A stretch of 46,268 nucleotides of DNA, from the NCBI GenBank assembly GCA_018398765.1, contig JAHBMJ010000489.1, positions 1 to 46,268 of the forward strand, given 5' to 3'. Shown in pieces: positions 1 to 10,400 of this stretch (position 1 is the stretch's first letter; each line of letters starts with the position of its first letter). The translations under genes were made by a program, and so were the position numbers. The notes beneath the pieces are model-generated. The model saw nothing but the letters and a program-made list of their open reading frames with translations. It was not told the DNA's origin and made no database searches. This DNA comes from Chromera velia. Lineage: Eukaryota > Sar > Chromeraceae.

Positions 1-27
1 GTCTGTCTGTCTGTCTGTTTGTCTTTT

Positions 28-62
<35 letters not shown>

Positions 63-93
63 TTGTCTTTTTGTCTGTCTGTCTGTTTGTCTT

Positions 94-136
<43 letters not shown>

Positions 137-199
137 TTTTGTCTGTCTGTCTGTCTGTCTGTTTGTCTTTTTGTCTGTCTGTCTGTCTGTTTGTCTTTT

Positions 200-234
<35 letters not shown>

Positions 235-261
235 TTGTCTGTCCGTCTGTCTTTTTGTCTT

Positions 262-293
<32 letters not shown>

Positions 294-295
294 AT
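1..295. repeat. (TCTG)n microsatellite with CTTTTTG interruptions
   Basis: Tetranucleotide TCTG array broken at intervals by CTTTTTG. All three forward frames stay open and spell Leu-Ser-Val-Cys repeats, so the overlapping ORFs are artefacts. The array lies upstream of the first recognisable exon of the ATM/Tel1 gene and is most simply part of an intron that begins outside the window. Confidence 0.95.
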
Positions 296-578
296 GATGA
301 AAAAAAGGAGGGAAAGAAACCATATGGTCTGTCTGTCTGTTTGTGGGAGGGAGGGGCATGCAGAAGGGGATCGCTGCGGTCCTCTGGCAGAGGGGGAGGG
401 GAGAAGATCGTGTGTGTTCTGGATAATCGTGGGATCTCCTTTCTGTCTCTCTGCTCTTCGAGCGTATGCGTTCTGGAATTCGTGACCGCGTTTGCTGTCT
501 GGCCGGTTTCCTCTGTTTGAATTACTAAATGAGCTTCGCAGGCAAGTAGTGAGATTCTGCGCGAGTGCGTGCCTGCAG

Positions 579-854
579 GTGCTGAGGGTTGTTAACGGTG
601 ACTTTGCGCAGAGGCCCGCGACTCGACAGAGGGAGGTGGGTGCTCTGCTCTGCTTGATCGATCGATCGATCGATCGACTAGTTACGTTCACCTGTGTGTG
701 CATCTCTCTCTGTGGCTTCCTTTTTTGCTTTTTTTTTCAGCAGGTCTGTCTGCCTTCCTTTGCTTTTGTGAGGACACAAAAAGGGCTTAAAAGGACAAAA
801 CGCACAGTCACGCGTTCTCTGGAGTGGCTCTCGCCCCTTTGTTTTTCCTCACCC

Positions 855-895
<41 letters not shown>

Positions 896-1997
896 AGAGT
901 GTAAACTTGAATTCGATAACAAATGAACAGAAAGAAAGATCACGGTTGTGACTGCCTTCTGCTCTGCGCAGCTTCAGCTGAGGACCTACACTGTGGTTCC
1001 CCTGTCTGCCTCGGAGGGCATCGCAGAATGGGTGAGTGACTCGATGTCCCTGGGAGACTGGCTGGTGGGCGGGAAGAAGGGAGGGGGGGCCCACGCCAGG
1101 TACAGGCCTGCCGACTTCCTCCACAGCGAGGTGATGAAGGCAATGGAAGAATTTACTGGGAAGACCAAACAGGACAAGGACAAGGCACAGCAGGGGGAGA
1201 AAAAACTCGCAGAGCAGCGTGAAAAGCGCAGAGAAACTTTCGAGAACTGTTGTGCTTTCTTCAACCCTGTATTGCATTTGTTCTTCTCCGAGCGTTTCCC
1301 TTCGGGGCCTGACTGGCATCGTGCTCGGTCGAAGTACTGTCGGAGTGTTGCTGCGAGCTCTGTGCTCGGGTATGTACTTGGACTTGGAGATCGTCACTTG
1401 AACAACATCCTGCTGGACACGGTGACAGGGGAGATTGTGCACATCGACTTTGGGATTCTGTTGTCTCAGGGAAAGACTCTGAAAATTCCTGAGAAAGTCC
1501 CGTGTCGACTCACACGAGACATCGTTGCTGGATTGGGGGCGTTGGGGGTGGAGGGCAGTTTTCGACGTCAGAGTGAAATTGCAATGGAGGCGTTGAGAGA
1601 TCAGAACCTGAAGGGACTCCTCGTAGCGATTGCAGAAGTCTTTGTATGCGATCCCTTGGCGAGCGACACGGCCTCGCTTCGGGTTCTCCGGAGGCAAGAA
1701 GGGGATGAGTGTGAAGAGGGGGGGAGGACACAGCAGAAAGGGCGTAGAGGAATGGGGGGGCCGTCCCCTTCTGTATCAGAGAGAGGAGGGGCAGCAAGGC
1801 ACGGGGGGCGCAATTGGACTTGGACATCGGGATCTGGAGGGCAGAACGAAAGCGCGAGATGGGCGTTGCGAGAGGTCCGTTAGTTGGCACTAACTTTCGC
1901 CCGCTTCTTACATGGCCCCCTTTTCAGAAGTCTCCTCTCCCGTTCTTTTCTCCTTTCTCCAGCTTCATTTCTTTCTCTTCCTCTCCCCTCTCTCTTC

Positions 1998-2040
<43 letters not shown>

Positions 2041-2045
2041 TGTGC

Positions 2046-2077
<32 letters not shown>

Positions 2078-2728
2078 GAAAGAAAGAAAGAAAAAAAGAG
2101 AAAAAGAAAAGACAAGACGATATTGTCTGTCTGTCTGTCTGTCTGTCTCTCTGTCTGTCTCTCTGTCTATCTGTCTGTCTGTCTGTCTGTCTGTCGGTCG
2201 ACTGCTTACTGTCCAGATTTTTGGAAGGCTGTTTTTCAAGTCTGAAAAAGAACTTTTCAAACAAAATACACGCAGAGCGACCTGCATATGTGTGCGTGCA
2301 TGCAGATGGAGTCAAAGTTGTCCGGATTCTTTGAGATCTCAGATGCCACCCCTCTCGATGTGGCTTCACAGGTCTGTGTACTCTCTCCACCCTCTCTCTC
2401 GAAGGATGGATGGATGGATGAATGGATGGATGGATGTGTGGGTGAGTGAGAAGCACGGCTGCTGTGTCTTGTAAGACTCGATCAGGCGGCCTCTCCAATC
2501 AATTCGAGGTGTTTCTTTTTCGCCCTTCTGTCTGTACAATCGTGCTCATGCAATCTGTTTCCAGAGATCCTTCGGCGAAATTTCGCTCAACACTCTTCCG
2601 CTCTCATTTGTGCATCCTGTCTGTTTGTGGCTGAATGTGCACGCACGCAGGTGGATCGCCTAATTCTCTCAGCGAGGGACCCCGAGAACCTGGCTGCCAT
2701 GTACTTTGGGTGGAGTCCCTGGGTCTAA
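579..2728 (+). CDS. ATM/Tel1-type PI3K-like protein kinase, C-terminal exons (5' end outside window)
   Basis: Serine/threonine kinase of the PIKK family that signals DNA double-strand breaks and telomere state in the nucleus. I see four exons, 579-635, 972-1874, 2306-2371 and 2651-2728, with GT-AG introns, all in phase 0, giving about 348 C-terminal residues. The 579 exon matches the N-lobe segment just before the hinge and joins to RTYTVVPLS, as in ATM. The 972 exon carries the catalytic loop GLGDRHLNNIL, the metal-binding HIDFG, and the ATM-type activation segment ending in RLTRDIVAGLG and VEGSFRR. An insert rich in Gly, Arg and Glu (about 1700-1830) follows. Exons 3 and 4 give the FATC domain, ending MYFGWSPWV and TAA at 2726-2728. 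ATM/Tel1 is favoured over ATR or TOR by the VPFRLTRDIV-like and GVEG-FRR signatures. All catalytic residues are present, so it looks active. Confidence 0.9.
654..677. repeat. (GATC)n microsatellite inside ATM/Tel1 intron
   Basis: About six GATC units within the 636-971 intron. It is self-complementary, so it can fold back on itself. No function is apparent. Confidence 0.9.
857..893. repeat. (CT)n tract inside ATM/Tel1 intron
   Basis: Pure CT dinucleotide run about 80 bases upstream of the acceptor at 970-971. It could add to the pyrimidine-rich environment for splicing, but this is inference. Confidence 0.9.
1998..2198. repeat. Compound (CT)n-(TG)n-(TCTG)n microsatellite in ATM/Tel1 intron
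   Basis: Three microsatellite types in series, interrupted near 2078-2123 by an A/G-rich stretch, all inside the 1875-2305 intron. The long ORFs here on both strands are repeat artefacts. Confidence 0.93.
2404..2440. repeat. (GGAT)n microsatellite in last ATM/Tel1 intron
   Basis: GGAT/GAAT tetranucleotide run within the 2372-2650 intron, between the two FATC exons. Confidence 0.85.
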
Positions 2729-3064
2729 TCCGTCCGTCCACTGCAATGTCATCAATCGGTTTGATAAAGTCTGGGGAGGCTGACTTCAATCCAAATAGTT
2801 GGCGTACATACGCTAACATACGCTAAAGACTGAAGTGCATAGAGTTTCTCGTATTTTGTGCCATCCTATCATCTCCACCTGCAGACATAAAAGGTGGCGG
2901 CCGGCCCCTTGTGGCCATCGCCAGGAAGACGCAGCCGTGGAAACACGAAGGCCCTTCATTGGATCTTTCGCTGCAATGGACCTATACAGGGCCATGCAGG
3001 TTACTACCGTACTTGAAGTTTGTGGTATAACACAGCCTAGATTCAAATGGTACACTTAGTCTGA
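2729..3064. other. ATM/Tel1 3' flank, no gene recognised
   Basis: This follows the ATM/Tel1 stop codon and should include its 3' UTR. I found no canonical AATAAA and no convincing coding sequence. Short ORFs on both strands lack homology signals. Confidence 0.5.
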
Positions 3065-3180
3065 TCGTCATCATCGATTATCATCATTATTATTATGTGG
3101 TCTTAGTACGTGGTCTGCTAGGTAGTCTGTAAGCCATCATGCAATACATAAGCTAGTAGATAAGTCTAAGGTAATGTTTT
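3065..3180 (-). mobile_element. Degenerate 3' end of non-LTR retrotransposon
   Basis: A decayed copy of the 3' end seen better at 3497-3690 and 4318-4410. On the minus strand it reads a GGGGTAATAAAACATT-like segment, then ATGATGGC-like sequence, and ends in an AAT/GAT trinucleotide tail. Divergence shows it is the oldest member of the local cluster. Confidence 0.55.
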
Positions 3181-3496
3181 ATTACCCCATTGTCAAACTG
3201 TCATCGCTTATATTACTAGCGTTGCATAGATCGCCAATAGCGTATAGCACTGGCATCGCATAGCGATTATATCCTGCCTAGCTAGTATCCTCCTTTATTT
3301 TTCTTTAACCATCCTGACTAGATCTGACTGGCTGTACGTATATATGAAACCGAGGTGATCGTTTGTTGTACGTTCAGTTGTGAAAGTCGATTCACTTCCT
3401 TCGATCTATTATTCTCAAGACTTCGTCCATTCGACCAACCATGCATGTATGCGCCGACTGGGAGCCTAGAGCTCCACCTGGGGTTTGGCAACCATC

Positions 3497-3572
3497 ATCA
3501 TCATTATTAATCGGTCTCTAGGCCATCATGCAATGCATGAGTCTAGGACAATGCTTTATTGCCCCTTTGCCA
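3497..3572 (-). mobile_element. Non-LTR retrotransposon 3' end, severely 5'-truncated
   Basis: On the minus strand it reads GGGGCAATAAAGCATTGTCC, then a CATGCATTGCATGATGGCC core, then a TAATAAT/GATGATG tail. It sits directly against the next copy, so its 5' end abuts the tail of that neighbour. Short 3' fragments with trinucleotide tails are the usual product of target-primed reverse transcription that stops early. Confidence 0.7.
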
Positions 3573-3690
3573 TCATCATCATCATTATTATCATTATTAT
3601 TGATCGGTCTATAGGCCATCATGCAATGCATGAGTCTAGGACAATGCTGTATTGCCCCTTTGCCAGACCTGCATCACTCATCGGGGTGGG
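3573..3690 (-). mobile_element. Non-LTR retrotransposon 3' end, second tandem copy
   Basis: Nearly identical to the 3497-3572 and 4318-4410 copies through the GGGGCAATA...CATTGTCC and CATGCATTGCATGATGGCC blocks. Its (AAT)n(GAT)n tail touches the truncated 5' end of the previous copy. It extends somewhat further 5' (TGATGCAGGTCTGGC) than that copy. Confidence 0.7.
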
Positions 3691-4317
3691 GCTGCCGTCT
3701 GCTAGCTGAAACCCGGCGCCTGAATCATGACGCTTAATCAATTTAAGTGCCGTCTCTCACTATAGAAGGCTGCGACAGTCAAACCAATCCAAGGTACTGA
3801 GAGCAGACAGAGCAAACCAGTGAAGAGGGAGAACAAAGATTAGAATAGATGTATGAAAAAGGTGTTCGAAGGGTCAAAGGGATGAACAATTCGGAAAAAG
3901 ACCGTTCGGTTATTGTGCTCGCGTCTTTTATCTGTAAAAGAAGAGGAAAGGGAGATGAAAAAGAAAGAAAACAGAGAAATAAGAAACAGAACAAACTCCC
4001 ATTGCTAAGCTTCATACTCAGTCTGCTCTCACAGCTACGTTGCAACAAACTTGCCCTTTTGAAGACCAGGTCGGTCACCCTCGCCGAACATTTTTTTTTT
4101 CTTTAAATTTTTTATCATCATATGACCGCCACTTAGGTTTCTAACCTAACTTAAGTTAATTTGACCTCAAAGTTAGGTTAAGTTAGATTACTAATTAGGT
4201 TAAAACCTAGTAATTGGAATCATTATTGGATTCCCTGTTTAACAAGCGGATATGTCAAAATAGAATGAAGTACTCAGTACGTGTGCATAACGTCAGTAGT
4301 GTGTATGCATATTTTAG

Positions 4318-5396
4318 ATCATCATCATCTGAATAATTATTAATCGGTCTATAGGCCATCATGCAATGCATGAGTCTAGGACAATGCTTTATTGCCCCTT
4401 TGCCAGACCTGCATCATACAACGGGAGGGGGCTTCATTCTCACAACTCTAAACTCCCTGCATCTAGAAGATGCTTTCTCAATCGCTGATATCGTTTCCCT
4501 TCTGTGCGAGGAGTGCGACGACTGCAACAGAGACTCTCAGGTAGTAGAGGCAGATAGGAAGACCAGTGGAGAGGGGGGACGGGAGATGTACTTGGGAGAT
4601 GGAAAAAGAACATTCAAAAGGTCAGATGGGAAGAGAGGTAAGTAACCATCACATGCATTGAATCGCAGGCCTTACAATGGAGGGCGCAGACAGATGTTTC
4701 GCAAGAGTTGCAGGGCTGGTATGGGTGAGTGTCTGAGTACTAGGGTGACCTTCATTCATGCCAACAATTCGCTTTGCGTGGCGTGTTTTAGAGGGATGGA
4801 GTCTTTTGATAGCAACCACTTTCTCTCTCTTTCTTAAGCTCTGTCTAATTTTGCTTCAATTTCGGTTACAATTGCATTCAGAGCCTCTTGATCTGCTCTT
4901 GTTTCTGTGCATTCAGTCAGTCGGTGCAGCAGATCGTCTGCTTTGCCCCTGCATACAGGGCAAACCGCGTCTTCCAGCCCTCTGTATGGTGCATGGGGGC
5001 AACCACTAAGCAACATATACAGCAAGGCTGAAAAAGGGCTTGAGGACCAGATCGTAGCGCGAGAGAGGGAAACGAAACGGGGGGATGAAGGGGATGAAGG
5101 AAAAGTAGAGGAAAGGAAGAGGAGAGACGAACGTTGGGCAGTAGGATAAGACGTTTGAAACACATTCGGTCTGACGCCTCTGCTAAACTGCAAAACCGCC
5201 CCCCGTGAAGCGGCCCTTTCTAAACAACCATCAATCCATTCATCAACTTCCTGGTTGATCACTGCTTTTAAGAGAAGGAGACGGCCAACCTTGGTGGCTT
5301 TCTTTCTTCTTCTGATGGTTGGATTGACAGTCACAAATTCTTCCAATCCGGTCGACCCAATCAATTTTTGTGCATGCATCATAGAGGAAGGACAAT
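4318..5396 (-). mobile_element. 5'-truncated non-LTR (LINE) retrotransposon with ORF end, 3' UTR and tail
   Basis: Longest LINE fragment in the cluster. Read on the minus strand: remnant of the polyprotein C-terminus (stop at 4834-4836), then about 420 bases of 3' UTR, the conserved 3' block (GGGGCAATAAAGCATTGTCC near 4381-4400) and an AAT/GAT tail at 4318-4345. Its 5' side joins directly to the (AAT)n(GAT)n tail of yet another copy at 5398-5450, so it lies in a tail-to-head chain. The clade cannot be named because the reverse transcriptase core is missing. Confidence 0.65.
4834..5396 (-). pseudogene. LINE polyprotein C-terminus with CCHC zinc knuckle (truncated)
   Basis: About 188 codons remain. 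Near the end is CPVC, followed by LLHRLTEC, giving the Cys-x2-Cys...His-x4-Cys knuckle usual at the C-terminus of LINE ORF2 proteins, where it helps bind the template RNA. The preceding SALLYMLLSG resembles the segment before this knuckle in the family. The reading frame runs on upstream into an Asn/Asp-repeat stretch that is only the neighbouring element's trinucleotide tail, so there is no native start codon. No endonuclease or reverse transcriptase domain is left, so the copy is dead. Confidence 0.6.
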
Positions 5397-5397
5397 C

Positions 5398-5470
5398 ACC
5401 ATCATCATCATCATCATCATTATTATTATTATTATTAATCAGTCTATAGGCTATCATATATCATATCATC
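5398..5470 (-). mobile_element. LINE 3' tail fragment
   Basis: On the minus strand it contains the GCCTATAGACTGATTAAT block followed by a long (AAT)n(GAT)n tail that runs into the 5' edge of the 4318-5396 element. Confidence 0.6.
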
Positions 5471-6413
5471 ATCATCTTCATCATATCAAGTTGTTAAGAG
5501 TGTACGTGCAATGCTATGACAAAGCCTGAAAACTCGCTTAAAAAAGCCTATGCCGCTGCACGAGCTGTGCAATCCTCGTCATGTCTCGGGCAATTTCCGA
5601 AGCAAAAACCTTTTCGAGTCACGCCTTCAGATTTTTACCACCTCCTCTGATTTTCTTCATTCACAAAGCTTTGTCTTCTCAAAACTTGTTGATCCATATG
5701 TATGGCTTGTGACCCCAAAAAGCGTAGCGGGAGGTATATGAGGGGTATATGTAGAATTATATATAGAATAAAAATATAAAAAATTATGCCGAGCTAAAAT
5801 TGCTGCTAAATAAGGGCCCAGAAGATGCAAACAAAGTTGTTAAACTCTTTAATATATCTATCCATACCCATAACCGAAGACAAAATTTTGGTTATATCCC
5901 AACTTTTAAATATATTTGGATATATTGCAAACTATATATGTTACTACTAGGTGAAGTTTTTTTCGGTTTGGACGAAAGCAATTGAGTATGTCAAAGACTC
6001 AAACAGCCTAAGTCAGAGTAAGAAAAAAACGTGTTAATAAAATTTAATAAGGTCATTATAAAGGGCCATGTATAAACACTCTGGCGTGAAGTTGCTTAAA
6101 AAGTGATAATGTTGCCAATATATTGCTAATTTTTGCGGGATACACACGATTTTTTAAGAATGAAACACGCATTTTTCAAACATTAGTGCTTCTATTTATA
6201 TTTGGATATGTTTGGCTAATACATAACCGAAGATCCAAACTTAGCTAAATATGTTGGCTAAACACTTTAACAACTCTGGATGTAAAATACCTAGAATTAA
6301 AATGTGGGGTATTTCATGGATGCTGCTGCATGTATTGCATGGCCCATCTACTTAATCAGTAAAACACTTACTAGTTAGTTGGTTAGTAAGTATTAGTCAG
6401 TTAGATAGTTTAC
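5471..6413. other. AT-rich intergenic DNA, no gene recognised
   Basis: AT-rich, with runs such as TATATATTTGGATATATTG and short TTAG-type repeats near 6370-6420. The ORFs are short and show no domain or codon pattern. I see nothing else. Confidence 0.5.
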
Positions 6414-6972
6414 TTAGTTAGTTTACACTATACGGTTAGGAGTAACCAAATTAGGATAGTAACTTGTATGGCCGTTAGGCCGCGCAGTAACCAGAATCGT
6501 GGTTATAGTAATCATGCAGAGTTACATTGATTACCGTTGTTTGAGTAACCAAAACACTGGTAATCGTTGTTTAAAGCTAGATAAACTAGTGGGTAAATCT
6601 AGTATTATCTAGTATTCTTGTTTGGAGTCCTCCTCTTCGGCCACACATACATGCAGGACTGTCACACTATGTGTGTGACTCACACACGGCTGCCATCTTC
6701 AGTCCTTCCTTCAAACTAAAGAAACTTTGTTCCTTTTTTTTACATATTGATGGAATCATTTTATCGTGCATGTTAATTCGTGTCAAAAAACTTTTGAAAC
6801 GTTTCTTTAATTTTCGCCGAATGCCGGGGCCCCCAGCTGTCAATTACCATAGTAGTGGGAAGGCTCCTGGACCGCCATAATTACCAATCGTCAGTTACCA
6901 AATTTACGGTAAACAAGGCTACGCTCAAAACCTTTGGTAGTTACTTTTAACTGTATAGTGTAAGTTAGTTAG
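6414..6972. mobile_element. Non-autonomous DNA transposon (hAT-like MITE) with 8-bp target duplication
   Basis: The left end 6422-6447 begins TTTACACTATACGGTTAGG. The reverse complement of the right end at 6964 begins CTTACACTATACAGTTAAA, so the termini are imperfect inverted repeats of about 25 bp. TTAGTTAG flanks both sides (6414-6421 and 6965-6972), an 8-bp duplication as hAT elements make. The 543-bp interior is dotted with GTAACC/GGTTAC motifs and has no transposase ORF. The caveat is that flanking TTAG-rich DNA could mimic a duplication. Confidence 0.6.
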
Positions 6973-8159
6973 AAGCCGCTTAACCCCAGTTAGAGCGTTA
7001 AGCTCCCGGGGCCTGGGTGGCGTATATATGTATGGTTATTGTTTGCTAAGTCGCCTGTTAAGTTTTTTAATTAATCACTTTCCAGAATTGGGAGAAAGAC
7101 GTCAAATAGAGAGGCTGGATGCGAGTGTAGAAGTGATTGGATGAGATTATGGATGTCTCATGTCAGATAAAAAACTAGTTAAATCCTTTACACCCAACAG
7201 ATTTGATTGTATGTTTCTTTTCTTCAAAGTTGCTAATGCATATATGATAAAGTCTTTGAATCCCGCTTAATAACGGCGCTTATAAAACCTTTTGCAAGGT
7301 TAAAACAGCTGTACAGGTCACTACATTGGCAGGAAGTATAAAAATATACATATTGTGATTACATTGTATCACATTGTGCATAAAAACGTTTGAGTAGTTT
7401 TGTCTGCTAGTTTGCCTACAGTGATTCAGAAACAGATTGACAAATCTATCATCACTCTTTTACACTCTCTCACTAGAAGATTGTCATGCCGGTTGCTGCT
7501 ATGGAAACGCATGGCCGGGTTAATGAGTTCCTGTGATGGTGCACACGCACATGTACTCGCTAGATATACTCGATCATTTGATTCCACGCGCAATGCGTAC
7601 GTACTGACTTGTTATAATATATACGTACATAAAATTAAGTTGTTCACATGCATGCAGCTTATAATTGAATTGTCTGCATGCATGGAAGTGCCGCCCGCTT
7701 CGCTTTAATTCCGCGGGGCCATGCATGCATGCATACCACGGAGCGCCGGGCCGGTATATCGATATATGCACTATATACATATATAGTAGGATATATAAAG
7801 AGACCACAACCCACGTAAATATATGTAGCACATACTGATCTTTAAGAAATGAGGACTGCTTATTGAGTCCACATATAGCTCCATGGCTCTTTTTGAGACA
7901 CTCAACCCCTGAAAGTTTGACTTTCCAACTCCTGAACATTCAACTTGTTTATTGTACATGCATGCATTAATTGTTAAAGTGTAAAAATTGAGGGGATCGA
8001 CTTTTTAAAAGCATAGCCTGATCGAGTCTCTTCATGGTCTTCAGTCAACCAAGTCAACAAAAGCAAAGGAGAAGAAGTACTTCCCATCGCCAGGACGAGG
8101 CCTTCACTTTGTTCTGAACAAGATAGAAAAGTAGCCCCAACATCCGCGCAAAGTTCTGG
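6973..8159. other. Intergenic DNA, no gene recognised
   Basis: Mixed AT-rich sequence with TGCATGCA-type palindromes at 7647-7656, 7722-7735 and 7957-7966, and an AGTGCCGCCCGCTTCGCTTT motif near 7686 that recurs in similar form near 20429. The ORFs on either strand are not convincing. Confidence 0.45.
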
Positions 8160-8968
8160 TTGTTCCTTTTCCTCACTATAATACGTGGAGTCTGCTTCCT
8201 GCTAGCAGCCTCCTTGGTATCAGCCATAAATGACAGTGACTTACCCATAGATTCTCTAGACGGGTACACTGATGAGTCTCCCAAAGGCGTGAATCCCCAG
8301 CACTGGGTTCTTCGAGAGAAACTTGGAGGGGCTTGGAATTACAGAATTTCCCACGATGGTGTGATACTGACCTCCGATAAGGTTGGAAGAGAAATAAAGA
8401 ATGCTTCGTTTTCAAGGGAGATGGAGAAACGTGCAGTTGCACTGTGTCAGGTGTCAGACGCACTGGACCAGGCACATGCGCCTGTGACGGACCTTCCAAG
8501 AGAGTCAGAGCCATGATGAGCACGTTTGACAACAACGGAGCAGGAACATACGAGGTCAAGAGGAAGGCGATGTGTGAGGCTTGCATTGACGGCAAGTCTG
8601 CTAGTACAGTGGCAGTTATGCTCATCCACCACTACTCAAAGCACCACTTTGCTAGAGAGGACCTTGAAGAGGACCATCTGAAACGGGCTCTGAGGATCCC
8701 CTCTACCATGCAGCCCCGATTCCAAGAGAAGAACCCCGAAATTGGGTATTGGTCGACGGTCAACTCCCAAATCAATGGTCAGTCCATTGAAACTTTGTGG
8801 CTGAAAACATATTTCAAAAGACTGGTTGGCATGCGGCAGACTCTTCTGCTTTTACCGCTTTTTGTTTTACCAACCTGTGTCCCCTTGCATGCATGCCCTC
8901 CGTTTCCTCACTGCATGACCAAAGTTTTTGACCCGACCTCGTTTCTCATGGAGCCTCTCCACAATTAG
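8160..8968 (+). pseudogene. Hypothetical gene, probably frameshifted or with an unresolved intron
   Basis: I do not recognise it. Two overlapping forward frames look coding in relay. The first (8160-8516) holds a hydrophobic segment, VCFLLAASLVSA, resembling a signal peptide, but no ATG precedes it. It ends soon after CQVSDALDQAH. The second (8444-8968, one frame on) continues with DNNGAGTYEVKRKAMCEAC and a His-rich VMLIHHYSKHHF. The relay suggests one protein broken by a frameshift around 8450-8520 or interrupted by an intron I cannot place. No homologue comes to mind, and the call rests on codon texture alone. Confidence 0.3.
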
Positions 8969-9050
8969 CTGGTCTAGAATTTATTCTAGAATTTATCTTC
9001 CCTTAATTCCTTCCACTGCACCCCAGGAGATCTGTACACCCGGTTGCTAG

Positions 9051-9710
9051 TCCTGGCACCAAGCTGGAGACCACATAAAGGAGTTGATGCGAGGCGCCAA
9101 CTACCAGACTGTCAACATCCCTCCCGCATGCGACGGAGAGCACAACAAATTCGAATGCGTCTGGTCTAAAGAGTTTGTGTTGAGAACTCTGACAGCTGCA
9201 AAAATGGCCAGAGTGGGAGACAACCTGTATATCGTAAAGGCCAACAGTCCCTCTTAGGGTATTATGGCAGTGATGAAAAGGGATAGCTTCTACTTGGTCC
9301 CGGTAAGAAAGATGGTCCAGCTGTCTATTAATGACCTGCTCATTGGAGCGGCCACCAAGCACATCTCTGCAGCTGCAACCCACTTGAGCATCGGTGCAGG
9401 CTTCTTCTTCTGCACTGGCGACGCCTCTTTCAGCGAGATCGCCCTCTATGTCTCCTCCGAATCCATTAACCTCTCCCATGACTGCTCTTTGTTTAACCAA
9501 CCAGAGTCACTCCCGGACAACGGTCTTTACCACATTGATACTGAGCATTCCGTCCCATTCCACCTGCCTGAGGGGTGGTACTACAACTACAATTCTTTTC
9601 ACCACGTACGTTGGAGGAAGCCAATCTGGAAGTCAGGCAGTTGGGCGGAGGGACCCAATCATTTTTCTTCTTATTTTTTTGCAATGAAATCAGAAGCAGG
9701 CAGAAAGTAA
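9051..9710 (+). pseudogene. Hypothetical exon(s) with in-frame TAG at 9255-9257
   Basis: A forward frame is open from a possible acceptor (TTGCTAG at 9044-9050) and includes SWHQAGDHIKELMRG, CDGEHNKFECVWSKEF and VGDNLYIVKANSPS. It meets TAG at 9255-9257, then stays open in the same frame for 151 codons to TAA at 9708-9710, with MAVMKRDSFYLVPVRKM just after the stop. Both halves have a balanced, non-repetitive amino-acid composition. Explanations are a nonsense mutation in a decaying gene, readthrough, or a splice site near the TAG. It may be the 3' part of the 8160-8968 gene. Function unknown. Confidence 0.35.
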
Positions 9711-10019
9711 TGGGGCGGCCTTGATGGTGATTCTCTGCCAAAGAAGCATGCAAGATAAAATACCTTTATGTTTTTTATCCGATGCACAACCAACAGTGAG
9801 TGACGAGAACCCAAAAGAGAGAAGGGCAAGAAGAGCGGACTTGTAACACAGTTAGGTACTCTCCCATATAGAGTCAGGCATGTGACTTCTGCTCCTTCCC
9901 TAATCCCTCTGCAGCGAAATTCTAACAGCTCATATTGCTTTGAAGAAGAAGAGTTTAGTGAACCTCGTGAGTCGACTGTCTATGTCTAAATTTCTTAAGC
10001 TGTGTCGTTCTCTGGTTGA
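9711..10019. other. Intergenic, no gene recognised
   Basis: No coding or repeat signal beyond the start of the pyrimidine tract. An ORF from 9940 is open only because of that tract. Confidence 0.4.
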
Positions 10020-10115
10020 TACCTCCCTCCCTTCCTCCCTCCCAACCTTCCTCTCTCTTTCTCTCTCTCTCTCTCTCTCTGTTTCTTTTGTTCGTTCTTT
10101 CTTTCTTTCTTTTTT

Positions 10116-10150
<35 letters not shown>

Positions 10151-10287
10151 GTCTTTCTTTCTTTCTTTCTTTCTTTTTTTTTTTCTTTCTTTCTTTTTTT
10201 TTTTCTTTCTTCCTTCCTTCCTTCCTTCCTTCCTTTCTTTCTTCCTTCCTTCCTTCCTTCCTTCCTTCCTTCGTTTCTTTCTTTTTT

Positions 10288-10358
<71 letters not shown>

Positions 10359-10400
10359 TTCTCTCTCTCTTTTGTTCGTTCATTCGTTCGTTTGTTCTGT
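10020..10400. repeat. Long homopyrimidine tract, (CTTT)n/(CTTC)n/(CT)n
   Basis: Nearly uninterrupted pyrimidines on the plus strand for about 380 bases, made of CTTT, CTTC and CT microsatellites with a few G interruptions such as TTCG. The mirror symmetry of such tracts permits intramolecular triplex DNA. The long ORFs on both strands (Phe/Leu/Ser-rich, or Arg/Lys/Glu-rich) are artefacts. Confidence 0.93.

Noticed and set aside
19-520. Three long Leu-Ser-Val-Cys ORFs
   Set aside because: All arise from the TCTG microsatellite, which has no stop in any forward frame.
4130-4215. Telomere-like TTAGG repeats
   Set aside because: Only scattered TTAGGTT/AACCTAA words without regular spacing, inside LINE 3' UTR or flank.
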